Shown piece after piece: positions 6,276 through 8,712 of a DNA stretch of 8,712 bases. Within the stretch, counting starts at the first letter, position 1; each line of letters opens with the position of its first letter. The translations under genes and the position numbers were made by a program. The notes beneath the pieces were generated by a model that saw only the letters and a list, made by a program, of their open reading frames with translations, was not told where the DNA came from and made no database searches. This stretch comes from an uncultured Alistipes sp. (GTDB lineage: Bacteria > Bacteroidota > Bacteroidia > Bacteroidales > Rikenellaceae), in assembly GCA_958449275.1 (NCBI GenBank), contig CAUDHE010000094.1, positions 1-8,712 of the forward strand. The letters run 5' to 3'.

Positions 6276-6323
6276 TGCGGCCGACGGCCGCATATACTGT
6301 TGCCCCCCTTTCTGTAAAGGGGG
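6276..6323. repeat. Two hairpins in the region downstream of dnaG
   Basis: TGCGGCC/GGCCGCA (6276-6282 with 6286-6292, 3-base loop) is followed by CCCCCTTT/AAAGGGGG (6304-6311 with 6316-6323, 4-base loop). The second could act as a dnaG transcript end, but the minus strand after it lacks a T tract, so this reads more like an extragenic palindromic repeat. Confidence 0.6.
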
Positions 6324-6404
6324 CTTCGGTCGCTACGCTCCGAAAACAATCATACGCTTATCTCCCGCCTACGACCGTATCCATAAAGGGTTTCGGTCGC
6401 CGCG

Positions 6405-8396
6405 TTACAAAATCAACCGCTGACTCTGCTTGGCGATGGCCAGTTTCACCTGATTGAGTTTCGAGAGCTGCATAAGGCATTCCGCCTGCTCCTCGTCGCT
6501 CAGCGTCTCGTCCTTCAGCCGTTCGCGCTGTCGGTCTATCATGCGCTCCACCACCTTCGAACGATAGAGCATTATGGCCTTGGGTACCCCGACGGCCAGC
6601 ATTTCGCTCTCGCTCTCGACGTGCACGTCCTTGCGCCGCCATATCTCGCTCGGGACATAGTTGTCGTCCGATGTCAGCAGATCGACCGCCATATTGCACA
6701 CCTCGGGGTCGGGGTGGTTGACGAACACCTGCGCGGGCACCTCGACACCAGGTCCCAATTCGCGCCACTTGTCGCGGTAGACCGTCAGTATGCGGTCGTA
6801 GATCGGATTGGTGAACGATATGGCGTCGGCTTCGAGATTGCCGAAAATCTCGTCGGCTATATTTATTTCCACTGCATTGCGCCCCTCCATGACCTCGAAA
6901 CACTTGTGTCCCGATTTCAACAGATATTTCACTATCTCGCGCTCCAGCGCATCGATGCTGCTGCCCGCGGCGGCGGGTTTGGTGAGATCGCGCTCGGGCG
7001 CGGTATCCGTCGGAACCTGCGTCTGTTCGCGACGCATGGCGGCCTGTTGGCGGCGGATAAACTCGCCCGCCTCGCGATCTCCCGCCTGCGTGGCCCGCTT
7101 GCGCGCCACCTCGGCCACGAGTACCCCCTCGTCGACGTCCATTATGCGGGAGCACTCCTTGATAAATACCGCACGCTGTATGGAGTCGGGGATCTGCACG
7201 ATGGAACGAACCATGTCGCCTATCACCTCCGAACGTTTTATGGGATCGGATCCCGCCTCACGCAACATCAGCTTGGCCTTGAACGTCAGGAAGTCCTCCT
7301 CGTGCTCGCGAATGTAGGCGTGCACCCGATCGGCAGTATGCGCTCGGGCGAACGAATCGGGATCGTGTTCGGGCGGCAACAGCACCACGCGCACGTTCAT
7401 ACCCTCCTTCAGAATCATGTCGATTCCGCGCAGAGAGGCGTGTATACCCGCCGAATCACCGTCGTAAATCACCGTTATGTTGCGCGTAAAGCGGTGCAGC
7501 AAACGTATCTGGTCGGTCGTAAGCGAAGTACCCGACGAGGCCACCACATTCTCCACGCCCGACTGGTGCATCGAGATCACGTCGGTGTATCCCTCCACCA
7601 TAATGGCGAAATCCTGCTGCTGAATGGCTTTCTTGGCAAAATACAGACCGTAAAGCTCACGTTTCTTGCTGTATATCTCGCTCTCGGGCGAATTTTGATA
7701 CTTCGCTACCGATTTGTCGGTACGCAGGGTACGGCCGCCGAACGCCACCACGCGCCCCGATATGTTATGCACGGGGAACATCACGCGGTCGCGGAAACGG
7801 TCGTACAGACGTCCGTCGCTCTCGCGCTTGATGGCAAGGCCCGTCGACACCAGAAACTCCTCCTTGTACCCCGCCGCCAATGCAGCCTGCACCAGAGCGT
7901 CGCCCCGTGCCGAACAAAATCCGAGGCCGAATTTGCGGATCGTAGCTTCGGAAAAACCTCGTTTTTGCGAAAAATAGCTGAGGCCCACGCTTTTGCCCTC
8001 GGGATTGCCCGTGAGATATTTGGCGAAATATTCCGACGCCCAGCCGTTGAGAGCGAACATGCTTTCGCGGTCGTTGTTGCGCCGCACGTCCTCCTCGGTC
8101 ATGGCGCGCTCCTCGACCTCGATGCCGTAACGCTTGGCTACCATGCGCAGCGCCTCGGGATAGCTGATGCTCTCGTGCTCCATGACGAAAGTAACGGCAT
8201 TGCCGCCCTTGCCGCAGCCGAAGCACTTGAACACCCCTTTCGACGGCGACACTACGAACGACGGTGTCTTTTCGTTGTGAAACGGACAGCACGCCTGATA
8301 GTTCACACCCTTTTTCTTGAGCGTGACATAGTCGCCGACAATATCCACGATATTGGCGGCCGCGTAAATTCTGTCTATGGTGGCGCGATCGATCAT
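6405..8396 (-). CDS. dnaG: DNA primase DnaG
   Basis: A 663-residue bacterial primase that makes RNA primers at the replication fork and is recruited by the DnaB helicase. The N-terminal zinc-binding domain has Cys37, His40, Cys58 and Cys61 in CPFHNEKTPSF and CFGCGKGG. The core polymerase domain follows, including DRFRDRVMFPVHN at 199-211 and VAFGGRTL at 217-224. The TOPRIM catalytic part carries Glu268 in VEGYTDVI, Asp312 and Asp314 in YDGDSAG, and DPD at 345-347. A Gln/Arg-rich, probably flexible linker leads to a helical C-terminal region that should bind DnaB; it is weakly conserved and I identify it by position only. It is somewhat longer than the E. coli enzyme (581). I use ATG 8396 since MIDRATIDRI is the normal beginning; TTG 8465 would overlap the promoter. 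Confidence 0.97.
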   Translation of the reverse strand: MIDRATIDRIYAAANIVDIVGDYVTLKKKGVNYQACCPFHNEKTPSFVVSPSKGVFKCFGCGKGGNAVTFVMEHESISYPEALRMVAKRYGIEVEERAMTEEDVRRNNDRESMFALNGWASEYFAKYLTGNPEGKSVGLSYFSQKRGFSEATIRKFGLGFCSARGDALVQAALAAGYKEEFLVSTGLAIKRESDGRLYDRFRDRVMFPVHNISGRVVAFGGRTLRTDKSVAKYQNSPESEIYSKKRELYGLYFAKKAIQQQDFAIMVEGYTDVISMHQSGVENVVASSGTSLTTDQIRLLHRFTRNITVIYDGDSAGIHASLRGIDMILKEGMNVRVVLLPPEHDPDSFARAHTADRVHAYIREHEEDFLTFKAKLMLREAGSDPIKRSEVIGDMVRSIVQIPDSIQRAVFIKECSRIMDVDEGVLVAEVARKRATQAGDREAGEFIRRQQAAMRREQTQVPTDTAPERDLTKPAAAGSSIDALEREIVKYLLKSGHKCFEVMEGRNAVEINIADEIFGNLEADAISFTNPIYDRILTVYRDKWRELGPGVEVPAQVFVNHPDPEVCNMAVDLLTSDDNYVPSEIWRRKDVHVESESEMLAVGVPKAIMLYRSKVVERMIDRQRERLKDETLSDEEQAECLMQLSKLNQVKLAIAKQSQRLIL

Positions 8397-8413
8397 ACAC
8401 GAAAACAATCGGA

Positions 8414-8444
8414 CAAAGTTAGCAAATATTCCCCAAATAATAAA
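8414..8444 (-). promoter_or_regulatory. Promoter of the dnaG-smpB-tsaB cluster
   Basis: On the minus strand TTTA (8444-8441) stands 19 bases before TAACTTTG (8421-8414). The -7 box is a full match to TAnnTTTG and the -33 box differs from TTTG at one base. The expected leader before the dnaG ATG is short, about 10-15 bases. This is the only well-formed promoter I find for the whole minus-strand cluster. Confidence 0.7.
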
Positions 8445-8465
8445 TCGACCTGCGGGGAAACGCAA

Positions 8466-8503
8466 AAAGGAGTTTTACGGAATACGTTTCGTAAAACTCC
8501 TTT
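8466..8503 (-). terminator. Intrinsic terminator after the transporter gene
   Basis: A perfect 14-bp inverted repeat (8466-8479 with 8490-8503) has a 10-base loop. On the minus strand the 3' arm ends in TTTTT, which fits a rho-independent terminator. It lies 28 bases after the transporter stop at 8532 and just upstream of the dnaG promoter, insulating dnaG from the transporter transcript. Confidence 0.88.
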
Positions 8504-8531
8504 CGCCGAAAGCCGCTTCGGACCGATCGGC

Positions 8532-8712
8532 CTATTTACGTATGTTGGGCTCCTCGAGTCGGTATCCGTACCTCTTGTCGGCAGCCTTCAGCAGGAAAGC
8601 TACCGCGAGCGAGAGCAAGGCGATGACGCTGAAAGTGATTTCGGGCAGCGTATAGTCGTAAATATTGGCCCCGCCTTCGTTGCCTGCTATGCAATAGGTG
8701 TCGAGAATCCAG
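8532..8712 (-). CDS. C-terminal end of a probable MFS transporter (runs off right edge)
   Basis: The minus frame is open from the right edge to TAG 8534-8532, giving 59 residues of C-terminus. It holds a loop with WILDTYCIAGNEGG, one hydrophobic helix (about ITFSVIALLSLAVAFLL) and a short polar tail, KAADKRYGYRLEEPNIRK. This resembles the last helix and cytoplasmic tail of Bacteroidetes major facilitator superfamily permeases, which often end in a KADKxxGYxLExPN-like sequence. The substrate cannot be told from this fragment, and another multi-pass membrane family is possible. Its transcript should end at the hairpin 8466-8503. Confidence 0.65.
   Translation of the reverse strand, partial: WILDTYCIAGNEGGANIYDYTLPEITFSVIALLSLAVAFLLKAADKRYGYRLEEPNIRK

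Larger units (their letters stand above)
6013..6404. other. 392-base dnaG-smpB intergenic region without a recognised gene
   Basis: I find no supported coding sequence here. It contains a minus-strand TACCTTTA (6107-6100), a plus-strand -7 box TATCTTTG (6119-6126), a tandem TTTCTGTTT pair (6146-6154 and 6157-6165), a 9-pair hairpin (6173-6194), a T7 tract (6212-6218), a 7-bp hairpin (6276-6292) and an 8-bp C/G-rich hairpin (6304-6323). A roughly 20-base imperfect direct repeat shares TTCGGTCGC (6325-6333 and 6392-6400). A plus frame at 6129-6317 (62 codons) has no recognisable protein features. Confidence 0.7.

Noticed and set aside
6129..6317. 62-codon plus-strand frame starting just after a -7 box
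   Set aside because: It crosses the hairpin, T7 tract and a GC palindrome, has erratic composition and no recognisable family. I treat the -7 box as possible RNA evidence only.
6013..6404. tmRNA (ssrA) or tRNA gene next to smpB
   Set aside because: I looked for a T-arm GGTTCGAATCC-like stretch, a paired acceptor stem with CCA, and a tag reading frame on both strands and found none.
8397..8465. TTG start giving DnaG 23 extra residues
   Set aside because: The extension covers the dnaG promoter boxes, and the usual primase N-terminus MIDRATIDRI begins at ATG 8396.

Overview
The window looks like a housekeeping stretch of a chromosome from the phylum Bacteroidota. The grounds are the promoter type (TTTG, about 19 bases, TAnnTTTG), the near absence of Shine-Dalgarno sequences, a DUF4491 protein and a lipoprotein GH127-type glycosidase. 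Moderately high GC and GC-ending codons suggest a Rikenellaceae (Alistipes-like) member of Bacteroidales. The genus is inference from composition and general resemblance, not from a marker search.

Layout, left to right. Positions 1-1055 (minus) hold the N-terminal half of a lipoprotein beta-L-arabinofuranosidase (GH127/DUF1680 type) that runs off the left edge, driven by a textbook Bacteroidetes promoter at 1079-1109. A small MazG-like nucleotide pyrophosphohydrolase (1171-1506, plus) follows and converges on a three-helix DUF4491 membrane protein (1513-1809, minus). ffh, the signal recognition particle GTPase (1935-3263, plus), diverges from the DUF4491 gene. A perfect 16-bp inverted repeat (3281-3322) ends ffh and the opposing cluster.

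The rest is a minus-strand cluster, read right to left: dnaG primase (8396-6405), smpB (6012-5551), a Cof-type HAD phosphatase (5418-4636), tsaB (4510-3806) and a Nim-like/PNPOx-fold flavoprotein (3803-3327). tsaB and the flavoprotein are tightly coupled. The other three gaps (392, 132 and 125 bases) are unusually rich in GC hairpins. dnaG has its own promoter at 8414-8444. At the right edge is the C-terminus of an MFS-type transporter (8712-8532, minus), closed by a strong intrinsic terminator at 8466-8503.

The genes serve core functions: replication priming, ribosome rescue, protein targeting, tRNA t6A modification and nucleotide-pool cleaning. I see no mobile element, CRISPR array, tRNA, rRNA or toxin-antitoxin pair. 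The least explained part is the dnaG-smpB gap (6013-6404). It carries a plus-strand -7 box, a hairpin whose G-U pairs favour plus-strand transcription, a T7 tract, two further hairpins and an imperfect direct repeat.
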